Assembly: GCA_021732415.1 (NCBI GenBank)
Contig: JAKFVC010000005.1
Location: 1-64,000 of the forward strand
Direction: 5' to 3'
From: Planctomycetaceae bacterium
Lineage (GTDB): Bacteria; Planctomycetota; Planctomycetia; Planctomycetales; Planctomycetaceae
DNA length: 64,000 nt
Made by a program: the position numbers and the translations under genes. Positions within the stretch are counted from its first letter, which is position 1. Each line of letters begins with the position of its first letter. The notes beneath the pieces are model-generated. The model was not told the DNA's origin. It was given only the letters and a program-made list of their open reading frames with translations, and did not search any database. Of this stretch, positions 1-9,141 are shown piece after piece.

Positions 1-33
1 CCCCTCTCCCCGGAGTACCAGGGCGAGGGGAGA
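1..33. repeat. GC-rich short inverted repeat downstream of nusA
   Basis: CCCCTCTCCCC and GGGCGAGGGG flank a short spacer, so a small hairpin is possible. It lies just past the nusA stop on the minus strand and may act as a 3' end structure. It touches the window edge, so its full extent is unknown. Confidence 0.4.
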
Positions 34-58
34 AAATTCATCTTGGAAACTCCGTCAG

Positions 59-1303
59 TCAGACAGGCACCGTAGCACCGGGTTCGTCCCGGCCGATTTC
101 CTGCTGCCGCTGATGCTTCAACCGCTTATCAATTTCACTTTGCTTTTCGAGTCGCAGGGCCTCTTCGTCAGCCACTGCCACGATCGAATCACACTGTTCC
201 GGGGTCAGTCCCCCGAGCTCACCCAACTGGTCGGGCTCGATAATCGACAGGTCGTCATAGCTGAAGAAGCCCTGGGCCACCAGGTTTTCAGCCAATTCTT
301 CCGTCACTCCCGGAATCCCGGAGAATGCTGCTACTGAATTCTCGAGTTGGTCGTCCAACTCGGCCCGCGTCATGATCTCGATATCCCAACCGACCAACCG
401 CGACGCCAGACGAACATTCTGACCACGTTTTCCGATCGCGAGTGACAATTGGTCTTCGCGGGCCAGGACGATGACTCGTCCCAACATTGGACACAGGATC
501 ACGTCTTCGACTTCGGCCGGCTGCAGGGCGTTGGGAACCAGGACCTGCAACGAGTCGTTCCAGCGCACGATATCGATGCGCTCGTTCGACAATTCTTCCA
601 CAATATTCTTAATTCGCGCACCACGCACACCGACGCACGCTCCCACGCAGTCGACCTTCAAGTCGATGCAGGAAACGGCGACTTTCGAGCGATAACCCGC
701 TTCACGGGCCAGCGACCGAATTTCGACAATGCGTTCCGCAATTTCCGGAATCTCAAGTTCAAACAGGCGGCGCACTAAGTCGGCATGCACACGAGACAAG
801 ACAATCTTGACTCGGGTTCCCACTTTGCGAACGTCGATGATGATGGCCCGCACCCGGTCACCGACACGGTGCGATTCACCAGGAATCTGTTCGCTCTTGG
901 GAAGAATGCCTTCCACTTTGCCCAGATTGATGTTGGCCATACCGCCGACGTAGCTGGCGACTGTCCCGTTCACAATCTGGCCCTGCATGGCCATATATTC
1001 GTCGTACAACGCGTCGCGTTCAGCTTCGCGGATCTTCTGGATAATCACTTGCTTGGCGGTTTGAGCCGCCACGCGACCGAGGATGTCTCCGAGAATCTCG
1101 GACGAAACCCCGACTGCGTCGTGCAACAGCGTGGGATTGCCTGTCGTGCGCTCAATGTGTACTTCTAGTTGTTCTTCTTCACCGTAATGTTTCTTAGCAG
1201 CCGAAAGAATTGCTTGTTCAATTCCTTCGAAGACAATTTCCTTGTCGATATGCTTATCGCGGTGAATCGCATCAACAATCCGCAATACTTCGGGGCCGTT
1301 CAT
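59..1303 (-). CDS. nusA: Transcription termination/antitermination factor NusA
   Basis: This 414-residue protein has the NusA order: an N-terminal RNA-polymerase-binding domain (about 1-100), an S1 domain (about 105-172), KH1 ([16 protein letters not shown] near 222) and KH2 ([18 protein letters not shown] near 290). It ends with a helix-hairpin-helix-like stretch ([14 protein letters not shown]) and a charged tail. NusA binds RNA polymerase and nascent RNA and modulates pausing, termination and antitermination. The ATG follows a GAGAGGAG ribosome-binding site. The usual partner rimP is not upstream: about 1.6 kb of repeat-rich DNA is. infB may lie beyond the window edge, but this cannot be seen. 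Confidence 0.97.
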   Translation of the reverse strand: MNGPEVLRIVDAIHRDKHIDKEIVFEGIEQAILSAAKKHYGEEEQLEVHIERTTGNPTLLHDAVGVSSEILGDILGRVAAQTAKQVIIQKIREAERDALYDEYMAMQGQIVNGTVASYVGGMANINLGKVEGILPKSEQIPGESHRVGDRVRAIIIDVRKVGTRVKIVLSRVHADLVRRLFELEIPEIAERIVEIRSLAREAGYRSKVAVSCIDLKVDCVGACVGVRGARIKNIVEELSNERIDIVRWNDSLQVLVPNALQPAEVEDVILCPMLGRVIVLAREDQLSLAIGKRGQNVRLASRLVGWDIEIMTRAELDDQLENSVAAFSGIPGVTEELAENLVAQGFFSYDDLSIIEPDQLGELGGLTPEQCDSIVAVADEEALRLEKQSEIDKRLKHQRQQEIGRDEPGATVPV

Positions 1304-2228
1304 TCTGCTCCTCTCGAACTTTCAGCAGGCAATTCGTATTGATGGCAGGTTTGGTTTGTCGGTTTGGTTAGAACCACCTTCTCCCGTCAGTCAGTACGCA
1401 AAATCCATTGCCGGCTTAAATGCTGGCCACGAGTCACACGGATGATCAATAACCAAGCCATCCGTGTCTCCCGGCGGCTGGGTTCCCAAGGTTACCCTCA
1501 TGTTGGAGGCATTTGATTTCCTGTTCAAAGGGCGTTTTCGCCGCGTCAAACGGGTGTCAAACACAACCAATATGAAACAAAAAAAGCGGGCCGGAGACCC
1601 ACTTCGTCCTACAAACAACTGGCGAGGCCGGCTCTGGCAGCGGTTCTTCCACCACCAGACCCCGAGAATCACCTTGTCAACAGACTCCGTTGGTTGCTGA
1701 AACAAGCAGTCTGCCCATTTACAGCGAGAAGTCTTGCCCTGACTGGCAATCTAACTTCTCTTTAAGCCCCGGTGGTCCAAATGGCGAATCAGGTTACATT
1801 CTCGGCGCCCTCAGGATTTGCCGGAAATCATCCCGCCCCACCAACGCCGACACAACTGAGTGCCAGTCATTGAGTAAGCACGAAACTGCCGTACGTTCCT
1901 GCCTGCAATTTGCCCGACAACCAGGACGAATTTGGCTGTTTGACACACCGCAGGACATGTCTCCGAGGTTACCCTCAGAAAACACCCTCTCCATTGCGCT
2001 TTCTCAACACGAGAAATCGCTGCTTCCAGAAACGATAATCGGCAGCCAGTCAACTGTCAAGGATTGGCATCGTTTTCGGCCTCGGAATTCGACCGCAAGT
2101 CTTTGTCGGGATTCGCCAGACCGCCGGCATATATGGGGAAGCTGCCTGGCCCGATGGCAGCTCCCCTGCGATGGACGAATTCCGCGCGCCATCTTTGAAA
2201 TCTTTGTACTAACGAGCGCTATCACGTA

Positions 2229-2320
2229 GCCAACTCCGTGAGCGGCACGGCGCTAGCCGCCGGTTCTTCCGGGCACGCCGGCGCATCCCAGAACCGGTGG
2301 CTAGCGCCATTCCGCTCACC
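2229..2320. repeat. GCTAGC-type imperfect palindrome
   Basis: GTGAGCGGCACGGCGCTAGC on the left pairs imperfectly with GGCTAGCGCCATTCCGCTCAC on the right, across a CCGGTTCT/AGAACCGG inner arm. Related palindromes lie at 38321-38410, 39881-39914 and 57207-57240. Confidence 0.65.
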
Positions 2321-2548
2321 AACTCACACAATTTCTTCGCGCAATCTTTGAAATCTTCGCCGTAGGATGGCCGCCTCGGCCGTCGTCCTGTCGATTTGCA
2401 CCGCGCGGAAACGCGTCGCCATCTTTGAAATCTTTGTTCTTTGCCGATGCTTTCGAATCGAGTCGTATTCCGATATCGCTGATATTAAAGATCTTTGATG
2501 TGTTCTGAGGGCTGTCAGAGACGCTTTTCCGGTTGCCCGAACATGACG

Positions 2549-2594
2549 CGGACGCTGGCAGCGTCCGCCACGGGGCCGATGCTGCCAGCATCGG
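2549..2594. repeat. GACGCTGGCAGCGTC palindrome
   Basis: The hairpin GGACGCTGGCAGCGTCC is followed by GCCACGGGG and a second hairpin, CCGATGCTGCCAGCATCGG. It belongs to a family also found at 33657, 37131, 44996, 51123 and 54274. Confidence 0.65.
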
Positions 2595-2892
2595 CGATAC
2601 GCGCGAGTCTCGCGCCATCTTTGAAATCTTTGTTCTGATGTTCATTTTGCGGATCCCAGCCGCATGCGGCATCTGCTTCGAAATACTTCCCCATTCGTCT
2701 GGTCCCGTCGTAGGCCTGAAGCCCCACACTCTTTCTAACCGACGCCATCGCCAGTCCCAAACTGCGAATAGCAGACAATCCATCAGCCTTGAGTCGCTGC
2801 GAATTTGGAATCTTCGCGCAACCCGATCGGCCGCTGGGGATTTGCGACCAATCCCTATTCTCATGGGCGCTCTCGAACGGGGAATCCAAAAT

Positions 2893-3915
2893 TCACGGTC
2901 TGGCAGAGACACTCGAATTCTTGGGGTGTGCCCAATGCCAGGCGATCCTGCGGAAGACCTTTTGGAAAAAAGCCAGAAGTGCGGAAGCCAAGACCAGGGG
3001 AAACGCGATGGTCATCAGCAAGAAGCTCAACAGGATCAACTTCTCAAGGATACGCGAGATATCGGTGATCCCATCCCCGAGCGCGCGTATTAGGGCCCGT
3101 AGCAATGGGATTCCGTTCCAGATCGGCTCAATCATCTGGGCCAGTAAGGCAATTCCGCAGACCAGTTCAAAAACGAGAAGTGAGGTGCTCTGGTCCGCAT
3201 TTTCGATGTCGGGCGAAAGGCCATTTGCCCCGATTTCGGGTAATGCAAACCGTTTCTCGCCCCAAACGTACAGCACAACACCGCCGAGCACTCCGCACCA
3301 GGCGAGGCAGTGCCAGTGGAGTTCGCGCACCCGAATGGCTGCGGGACCGATGGCGATTTCGCAGAAGCCTGAAACGGCCAAGGTAATTCCGATACACCGG
3401 AGGCAAGTTGCTCCTGAAGACGGTTGCATGCGGAGAGCTGCGAACGCAATGAGTGCCAATCCCCAACACAGGAATGTCGGCGCCACGGACCACTTAAACC
3501 AGCCATATTCGAGTGCACACAACGTGGGATCACCGGGGCGAAAATGAACCAGCACTTGCCGCCCCACAGGAAAACTTGCACCGACGGCAGCACCTCCCGT
3601 CCATGTCGAGTTATTCCCGGCAAATCCTGCGAGGTAACGGTCCGACACATACCGCTGGCCTGCGACCGAGAACGCATAAGTGATTCGGGCGCGATCGGTC
3701 AACTTTTTGCCTGATACGTACGTCACATCCAAGATCTTTCCGGGAGCCACTCCTTGCATGCGCACGAGGTCAATGGACTCCCAGAGGACTGCAATCGGTG
3801 GTACCACGAACATCCAGGCGAACAACGCCAGAAACGGAATCGTCAGGAGCAATCCCAGGACCCAGAGTAGTAGGGTTTGGGAGACCCTTCGCAAGAACGC
3901 GGTCCAGTTTTTCAT
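2893..3915 (-). CDS. DUF3592-like multi-pass membrane protein
   Basis: This 340-residue protein has a hydrophobic N-terminal helix (about 12-45) and an extracytoplasmic-looking stretch with the DUF3592 pattern: GKILDVTYVSGKK, then ARITYAFSVAGQRYVSDRY, then VLVHFRPGDPTLCALE. Several further membrane helices follow, with a last hydrophobic segment near 290-325. The family is common in planctomycetes and its function is unknown. It starts 28 bp after the upstream DUF1501 gene ends, so the two may be co-transcribed. Confidence 0.75.
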   Translation of the reverse strand: MKNWTAFLRRVSQTLLLWVLGLLLTIPFLALFAWMFVVPPIAVLWESIDLVRMQGVAPGKILDVTYVSGKKLTDRARITYAFSVAGQRYVSDRYLAGFAGNNSTWTGGAAVGASFPVGRQVLVHFRPGDPTLCALEYGWFKWSVAPTFLCWGLALIAFAALRMQPSSGATCLRCIGITLAVSGFCEIAIGPAAIRVRELHWHCLAWCGVLGGVVLYVWGEKRFALPEIGANGLSPDIENADQSTSLLVFELVCGIALLAQMIEPIWNGIPLLRALIRALGDGITDISRILEKLILLSFLLMTIAFPLVLASALLAFFQKVFRRIAWHWAHPKNSSVSARP

Positions 3916-3942
3916 AGGCGTTGTCTTAGCCCATACCGTGGT

Positions 3943-5307
3943 CTAAACCAGTTCGCGGATCGGTTCGCCAGCATTGAGAATCGGATGCGGTCTCCCTGCG
4001 AAATCGGCGAATTCGGTGCGCTGATCGATTCCTAGATGGCGATAGATGGTGGCCAGCAGATCTTGCGGTCGCAGCGGACGTTCGGTCGGATATTCGGCCT
4101 TCCCCGTCGTCGCGCCGATCGCCTGGCCCATGCGGAGTCCGCCACCCGCGACCAGCGCGGATTGGGCCTGCGGCCAGTGGTCGCGGCCCAGGCAGCCGTT
4201 GGCTCGGTTCAGGCGTGGCGTTCTGCCGAATTCGCCCACTGCCACGACGAGAATCCGGCGGTCGAGATTTTTCTCTGCCAGGTCTTCGATCAGGGTGGAA
4301 AGAGCCTGATCCATGTACTTCGCACGCCAGATCATTCCCTTCGCCATGTCCCAGCCCGGTTGCGCGTTGGCGTGATCGTCCCAACTGAAGTAGAGGGGCG
4401 TGCCCATTTCCGGAGCCAAGGCGTCGATCGTGACGACCGCCGTTCCCGCCTCCGCCAACCGGCGTGCCAAGAGGCAGCTTTGACCCCACAGGTGTCGTCC
4501 GTAACGATTGCGGAGCTCTGGTGATTCTTGTTCGAGGTCAAATGCCGCCGCGACTTTGCTGCTGGTGAGCAACTGAAAGGCTTGCTGCCGGAACTGATCG
4601 ATTCCTTCCATGCTGCCCAGTAAGTCGATATCGCGCTGGAAACGGTCCAATTGTGTTACCAGTCCGCGGCGGTCGTCCATCCGATTGCCGTTGATCCCGC
4701 CGTCGAGAGTCAGATTCGGCGGGCGGAACTTTGCGGCTGACGGATCTCCGGTCGCGAAGGCCGAGTGGCTCATTCCCAGGTAAACCGGCTGTGTCATGAA
4801 CGGTTGCTTGGGAATTCCGATGTATTGAGGAAGTCCGTGGGGTTGAGGTCCTCGGACTCGGCTAGCGATCATCCCCAGGTCGGGATGCGTCGATTTGGCG
4901 GTGGAAGTCGGATCGGCTTGCAGCGGAGTTTTGCCCGTCAGGACTTCGATTGAGCCGTCGTTGTGCGAGGCCATTTCATGGTGCAACGAGCGGATCAGCG
5001 AATAGCGATGAGCCAACTTGGCTTGCTGGGGAAAGAGCTCGCAGATTTCGATTCCCGGAACGCTGGTCGCAATCGGGGAAAAGGGCCCGCGGTATTCCGA
5101 TGGGGCCTGCGGTTTCATGTCCCAGGTTTCGAGCTGGCTGGGACCGCCCCACATCCAAAAGAGAATGACGGACGTATCGAGATTCCCCTGCCCTGCGACT
5201 TCGCGCGCAGCCAGAATCTCGGGCAGGCATGCGCCACCCAATCCGAGAGCTCCTGCTCGGAGGAACTCGCGCCTCGAAGTCGGGCCCCAACAACGGCGAT
5301 CATTCAT
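3943..5307 (-). CDS. DUF1501 protein with Tat-like signal
   Basis: This is a 454-residue DUF1501 protein, an alkaline-phosphatase/sulfatase-like fold common in planctomycetes and usually exported. The N-terminus has a twin-arginine motif (TSRREFLRAGALGLGG). Family features include FWMWGGPSQLETWDMKPQAP, EICELFPQQAKLAHRYSLIR, VVAVGEFGRTPRLN and GRDHWPQAQSALVAGGG. The substrate is unknown. The ATG at 5307 has a GAGGAT ribosome-binding site and places the RR motif about 11 residues in; the open frame extends 15 codons further upstream. No DUF1553/DUF1549 partner, often adjacent in this phylum, is present. Confidence 0.88.
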   Translation of the reverse strand: MNDRRCWGPTSRREFLRAGALGLGGACLPEILAAREVAGQGNLDTSVILFWMWGGPSQLETWDMKPQAPSEYRGPFSPIATSVPGIEICELFPQQAKLAHRYSLIRSLHHEMASHNDGSIEVLTGKTPLQADPTSTAKSTHPDLGMIASRVRGPQPHGLPQYIGIPKQPFMTQPVYLGMSHSAFATGDPSAAKFRPPNLTLDGGINGNRMDDRRGLVTQLDRFQRDIDLLGSMEGIDQFRQQAFQLLTSSKVAAAFDLEQESPELRNRYGRHLWGQSCLLARRLAEAGTAVVTIDALAPEMGTPLYFSWDDHANAQPGWDMAKGMIWRAKYMDQALSTLIEDLAEKNLDRRILVVAVGEFGRTPRLNRANGCLGRDHWPQAQSALVAGGGLRMGQAIGATTGKAEYPTERPLRPQDLLATIYRHLGIDQRTEFADFAGRPHPILNAGEPIRELV

Positions 5308-5962
5308 GAATAGCATCCTCAAGCCCGACCGGCGGCGCACGCGGTCAGTCACGTCAGCAGATCATTATGGTCTCCTGGCGATGTTGCATCAATAGGCATT
5401 GATTCGAAATCGGCCAAATATTGAACTCAGAACAGAGGATTCGCCTGCACCTCGCGACTTCTTCCAATTACGCTCGCTACGCAAGCATCAAAGTTGGTGA
5501 ATTGAGCGTAGCGGAGACGCACAGACGCAAATTAGACGGAACGTGTCACATCAAAAATCACTTTCGAGACCGTGGTGTTCGTTTATTGCGCAGGAATGCA
5601 TCAGGAATAAGCAAGGCGGAACGGGCAAGGGTTGTCTTGGTCACCGATTGACGTGGTTTCGTGGTCTCACGATGACTGAGCCACCGATTGGAGGTTTACC
5701 GCTGGCGGGCACAGGAACTTGCAAACATCCAGCGCTGCGGCGAGTCGGAGTTCGGGATTTGCCAGTCGTCCGGGCTGAGATGTGCTCACCCGCCGGGATT
5801 CCGGCACAGGCGTTGCTCTTCGGACTCACAATGAAAAACCCGTCGACCGCGGTCCGGCTGTTCTGCTGCCCAGTCTTCAGGTTCTATTGTGTGACCCCTC
5901 GCATTTGCGGAGGGTCGGCGCGTTACCGTTCGGTCAACGTCCCCTGGTGATTCACGGAGATC
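5308..5962. other. 655 bp divergent intergenic region
   Basis: The region separates the divergent DUF1501 and phosphorylase genes, so both promoters should be here. Short open frames exist, but none has a recognisable product. I saw no strong hairpin and no repeat shared with the rest of the window. Confidence 0.4.
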
Positions 5963-8629
5963 GTGCTACTAATGACCTACCTCCCAGACGCTCAACTCGA
6001 TTCGGTCCTTCCCGCGCTGCCCGATTTGAGTTCCATTTCTTCCAAGCAAGGGGATCCTGCGGAAACGCTGGCCAATCTGGTCAAGATGGTGCAGGAGCGA
6101 TTTCAGACAGATGTCTGTTCCGTTTACCTCATCGAACCCGATCGGGCGAACTTGGTTTTAGCTGCGACGATTGGGTTGCGGCAGGAGAGTGTGGGCAAAG
6201 TTCGCATGCGGCTGGATGAAGGCCTGGCCGGCCTGGTGGCCGAAGAATTGCGGCCGATCATGGTCGCCGATGCCCCGGAACATCCCCGCTTTAAATACTT
6301 CCGCGAATCAGGCGAAGATCCTTACCTTTCATTTCTGGGCGTCCCGCTCATTGAGCAGGGAGTTTTCCAAGGCGTACTGGTCGTTCAAACGAAAGAGGAA
6401 CGCACCTTCACGCAGGATGAAATCACGTTGATGCTGGCGATTGTCCGGCAACTCGGGCCGATCGTCTGTGAAGCGAGAAATCTGGAACAGTTCATCGCGC
6501 CGACCTACGAGCGAATCTGGGCCCTGGCCCGTAACTTGTGGTGGAGCTGGGATGCCGAATCGACCAGTCTGTTCAATGAGCTCGATCCGGTGAAATGGCG
6601 TGAACTCGACCACAATCCTGTGGCCCTGCTGTCGAAGACATCCCTCGAACAGTTGGAAGAGCGGGCTGGCGAATTGGTCCTGCATAGCCGGTTGAACTAT
6701 GCCTACCGTCGGATGCAGGATTATTTGAAATCCAAGAAAACCTGGGGTGCAACGCACACCGGCGTGTTAAAGGCTCGCCCAGTTGCCTATTTTTCCGCTG
6801 AGTTCGGACTGCACGAATCGTTGCAGATTTACTCGGGAGGTCTGGGAATCCTGTCGGGCGACCATATTAAGAGTGCGTCCGATCTGGGCATTCCGCTGGT
6901 CGGGATTGGGCTGTTCTACGCTCAAGGCTACTTCCGGCAACGTCTCGATTCGACCGGCTGGCAGCACGAGGACTACGTGAACCTCGATCTGCGTCAGTTG
7001 CCGTTGGAACCGATGATGGGGGCCGACCACCGGCCGCTGATGGTTTCTGTTGAGACTCGTGGGGCGACGATCTACGCCCGAGTCTGGAAGGCGATGGTCG
7101 GCCGCAATACCCTGCTCTTGCTTGATTCGGATGTGGAATCGAATCAGCCGGAAGATCGGCAGCTCACCGCACGCCTTTATGGCGGCGACAGCCGAGTCCG
7201 TATCCGCCAGGAATTGCTGCTGGGTGTGGGCGGTGTACGGGCTCTGAAGGCGATGAATATCCAGCCGGGTGTGCTGCATCTGAATGAAGGCCATAGTGCC
7301 TTCGTGGTCCTGGAAATGATTCGTCTTCGCATGCAGACCGAAGGCATTGGCTACGAAGAGGGCTTGCGGCGAGTCTCGACCCATACGGTCTTTACGACGC
7401 ACACGCCCGTTCCGGCCGGACACGACCGGTTCCATGCCGACATGATCGAAGAACACCTTGGGCCGTTGCGTGATGCCTTGGGGATTTCTCACGAAACGCT
7501 GATGGGACTGGGCCGTGTGTATCCGCACAATCACGGCGAAGATTTCTGCATGACGGTGCTGGCGTTGAAGGCCTCACGACGAGCGAACGCCGTGTCATCG
7601 TTGCACGGTGAAGTGTCTCGAGCCATGTGGACATCGCTGTTCCCGGGACGCTCGGAAGACGAAGTACCGATCGGGCATATCACCAACGGCGTGCATGTGC
7701 CGACGTGGTTGGCACCGCAGATGCGGAATCTTTACGACCGCCATCTGGGATCAGAGTGGGCTCAACGCAATGGTGAACCCGATGTCTGGGAGGGGATCGA
7801 AACGGTCGACGACGGCGAACTGTGGGAAACCCATCAGACGCTGAAAACGCGGATGATCAAGTTCGTCCGGCAGCGGGCGGTGGCTCAGGCCGAACGGCGT
7901 GGCGATACGAAGGAAGTGATTGAACGCTGTCGTCGGTCGCTCAGCCCCGATGCGTTGACAATCGGTTTTGCCCGGCGGTTTGCGACCTACAAACGAGCGA
8001 ATCTGATTTTCGAAGAGCTCGAACAATTGGCATCGTTGATCAATGATCCGCAATGGCCGATCCAGTTCGTGTTCGCCGGCAAGGCCCATCCCCGTGACGT
8101 ACCGGGTAAGACCGTCTTGAAGCAGATCGCCGAAATGATGCGTGATCCGGTATTTGCCGGGAAGCTGATTTTCGTCGAAGATTACGACATGAATGTGGCT
8201 CGACACTTGGTTCAGGGTGTCGACGTGTGGTTGAATAACCCGCGTCGTCCGCTGGAAGCGTCAGGTACCAGCGGCCAGAAGGTGGTGCTCAACGGCGGAT
8301 TGAATCTTTCAGTCCTCGACGGTTGGTGGGCCGAGGCGTACGACGGTACGAACGGTTTTGCCATCGGCATGGGCGAAACGCACAGCAATGTCGAAATGCA
8401 CGACAAGATGGACGCGGATGCTCTGAGCCAGACATTGAGTCAAGAGGTCATCCCGATGTATTATGGCCGTGACCGCGACGGATTGCCGCGGGCGTGGATT
8501 GCCCGGATGAAGTCGGCGATTCGTTCGCTGGGCTGGCGCTTCAACGCCGACCGGATGGTCATGGACTATGTGATGAAGTGCTACATTCCCGCAGCGGGGG
8601 GGACTTCGAGCAACATGAGTCAACGTTGA
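5963..8629 (+). CDS. glgP: GAF domain-alpha-glucan (glycogen) phosphorylase fusion
   Basis: The enzyme would release glucose-1-phosphate from glycogen or other alpha-1,4-glucans. Residues 15-165 look like a GAF domain (ETLANLVKMVQERFQTDVCSVYLIEP to DEITLMLAIVRQLGP). The GT35 phosphorylase follows from about 175: SGGLGILSGDHIKSASDLG, HLNEGHSAFVVLEM, FTTHTPVPAGHDRFH, and EASGTSGQKVVLNG with the pyridoxal-phosphate lysine near 771. At 888 residues it is about the length of a classical phosphorylase, but the GAF domain takes up the difference, so the catalytic part is the short type. The start may be GTG 5963 (GGAG 4 nt upstream) or ATG 5972. PEP carboxylase follows after a repeat. Confidence 0.92.
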   Translation: MLLMTYLPDAQLDSVLPALPDLSSISSKQGDPAETLANLVKMVQERFQTDVCSVYLIEPDRANLVLAATIGLRQESVGKVRMRLDEGLAGLVAEELRPIMVADAPEHPRFKYFRESGEDPYLSFLGVPLIEQGVFQGVLVVQTKEERTFTQDEITLMLAIVRQLGPIVCEARNLEQFIAPTYERIWALARNLWWSWDAESTSLFNELDPVKWRELDHNPVALLSKTSLEQLEERAGELVLHSRLNYAYRRMQDYLKSKKTWGATHTGVLKARPVAYFSAEFGLHESLQIYSGGLGILSGDHIKSASDLGIPLVGIGLFYAQGYFRQRLDSTGWQHEDYVNLDLRQLPLEPMMGADHRPLMVSVETRGATIYARVWKAMVGRNTLLLLDSDVESNQPEDRQLTARLYGGDSRVRIRQELLLGVGGVRALKAMNIQPGVLHLNEGHSAFVVLEMIRLRMQTEGIGYEEGLRRVSTHTVFTTHTPVPAGHDRFHADMIEEHLGPLRDALGISHETLMGLGRVYPHNHGEDFCMTVLALKASRRANAVSSLHGEVSRAMWTSLFPGRSEDEVPIGHITNGVHVPTWLAPQMRNLYDRHLGSEWAQRNGEPDVWEGIETVDDGELWETHQTLKTRMIKFVRQRAVAQAERRGDTKEVIERCRRSLSPDALTIGFARRFATYKRANLIFEELEQLASLINDPQWPIQFVFAGKAHPRDVPGKTVLKQIAEMMRDPVFAGKLIFVEDYDMNVARHLVQGVDVWLNNPRRPLEASGTSGQKVVLNGGLNLSVLDGWWAEAYDGTNGFAIGMGETHSNVEMHDKMDADALSQTLSQEVIPMYYGRDRDGLPRAWIARMKSAIRSLGWRFNADRMVMDYVMKCYIPAAGGTSSNMSQR

Positions 8630-8672
8630 TTGAGCCGCTTGGATCGATCAATGCAGTTTGTCATTCTGGTTT

Positions 8673-8780
8673 GAGAGTGTGAGGGATGGAGAGTATGAGA
8701 GAATAAGCCTGTGGATAGATTCAAGATCTTCCAACAAGCTTCTTTCTCCGTAACTCTCATACTCTCTTACTCTCACACTG
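8673..8780. repeat. GAGTGTGAG long inverted repeat
   Basis: AGTGTGAGGGATGGAGAGTA and the adjoining TGAGAG pair with TCTCATACTCTCTTACTCTCACACT about 45 bp away. The hairpin lies about 45 bp after the phosphorylase stop codon and could serve as a 3' end. No second copy was noticed. Confidence 0.6.
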
Positions 8781-8819
8781 ATCACGATAAAGTGGACGAT
8801 CGAATTCGTTCTAGCCCGG

Positions 8820-8864
8820 AGCCAGCGGCGACGGCGGTGTGCCCCGTCGCCGTCGTCGCTGGTT
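8820..8864. repeat. CCAGCGGCGACGG hairpin
   Basis: CCAGCGGCGACGGCGG pairs imperfectly with CCGTCGCCGTCGTCGCTGG around a GTGTGCC loop. It is located between the phosphorylase and PEP carboxylase genes. Confidence 0.5.
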
Positions 8865-8890
8865 TCGGGTTTTTGTTGTTGGGCCCAAGG

Positions 8891-9104
8891 TATCGTGGGA
8901 CGGGTCTCCAGGCCCGTCCGTCCAGCAACGAAAACAGAGAAACACGGAAATCGCCGAGAATCGTGCCTCGTTATGTCGGAAGGAAGAGCACCACTCAATA
9001 TCGATGCCGTGTTGTGGACTCCCTTCGCGGAAATCGATGAGAGTTTGGCCCGTTCGGACCGCGCGGCAGCGGGACGGACGGGCCTGGAGACCCGTCCCAC
9101 GATA
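8891..9104. repeat. Long palindromic element, GGGACGGGTCTCC family, copy 1
   Basis: TATCGTGGGACGGGTCTCCA at the left end is mirrored by TGGAGACCCGTCCCACGATA at the right end, so the arms extend about 30 bp through GGCCCGTCCGTCC. The roughly 150 bp interior lacks the CTTCGTGTCCTTTG inner palindrome of other copies. It lies 37 bp before the ppc start. Confidence 0.85.
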
Positions 9105-9141
9105 CCGTACAACTTAGCAATACACATCAGGGATTTTTGCA

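Larger units (their letters stand above)
2183..2636. repeat. Four dispersed copies of CATCTTTGAAATCTTTG
   Basis: The core ATCTTTGAAATCTTTGT occurs at about 2191-2207, 2420-2436 and 2616-2632. A variant is at 2344-2357 and a degenerate one near 2485. Three clear copies follow a CGCGCC or CGTCGCC, so the unit is about 25 bp. Spacing is irregular, so this is neither a CRISPR array nor a simple tandem repeat. No copy was noticed elsewhere in the window. Confidence 0.7.
1304..2892. other. Gene-free 1.6 kb region with dispersed repeats
   Basis: I see no convincing gene here. The open frames (179-198 codons) have low-complexity, Arg/Ser-rich translations, and several are read through repeats. The right half holds four copies of a CATCTTTGAAATCTTTG motif, a GCTAGC-type palindrome and a GACGCTGGCAGCGTC palindrome. 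The motif AGGTTACCCTCA occurs twice, near 1489 and 1967. The region is upstream of nusA, so its promoter may be here, but I could not identify one. Confidence 0.5.

Noticed and set aside
1690-2229. A 179-codon open frame on the plus strand
   Set aside because: Its translation has no domain-like pattern, its end is formed by the CATCTTTGAAATCTTTG repeat, and no good ribosome-binding site is seen.
2183-2636. Possible CRISPR array
   Set aside because: Repeat spacing varies widely (about 75 to 200 bp), copies are imperfect, and no cas genes are present.
2316-2912. A 198-codon open frame on the minus strand
   Set aside because: It is read through several repeat copies (recurrent KISKMAR/KDFKDG segments) and overlaps the end of the DUF3592 gene. 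The periodicity comes from the DNA repeat.
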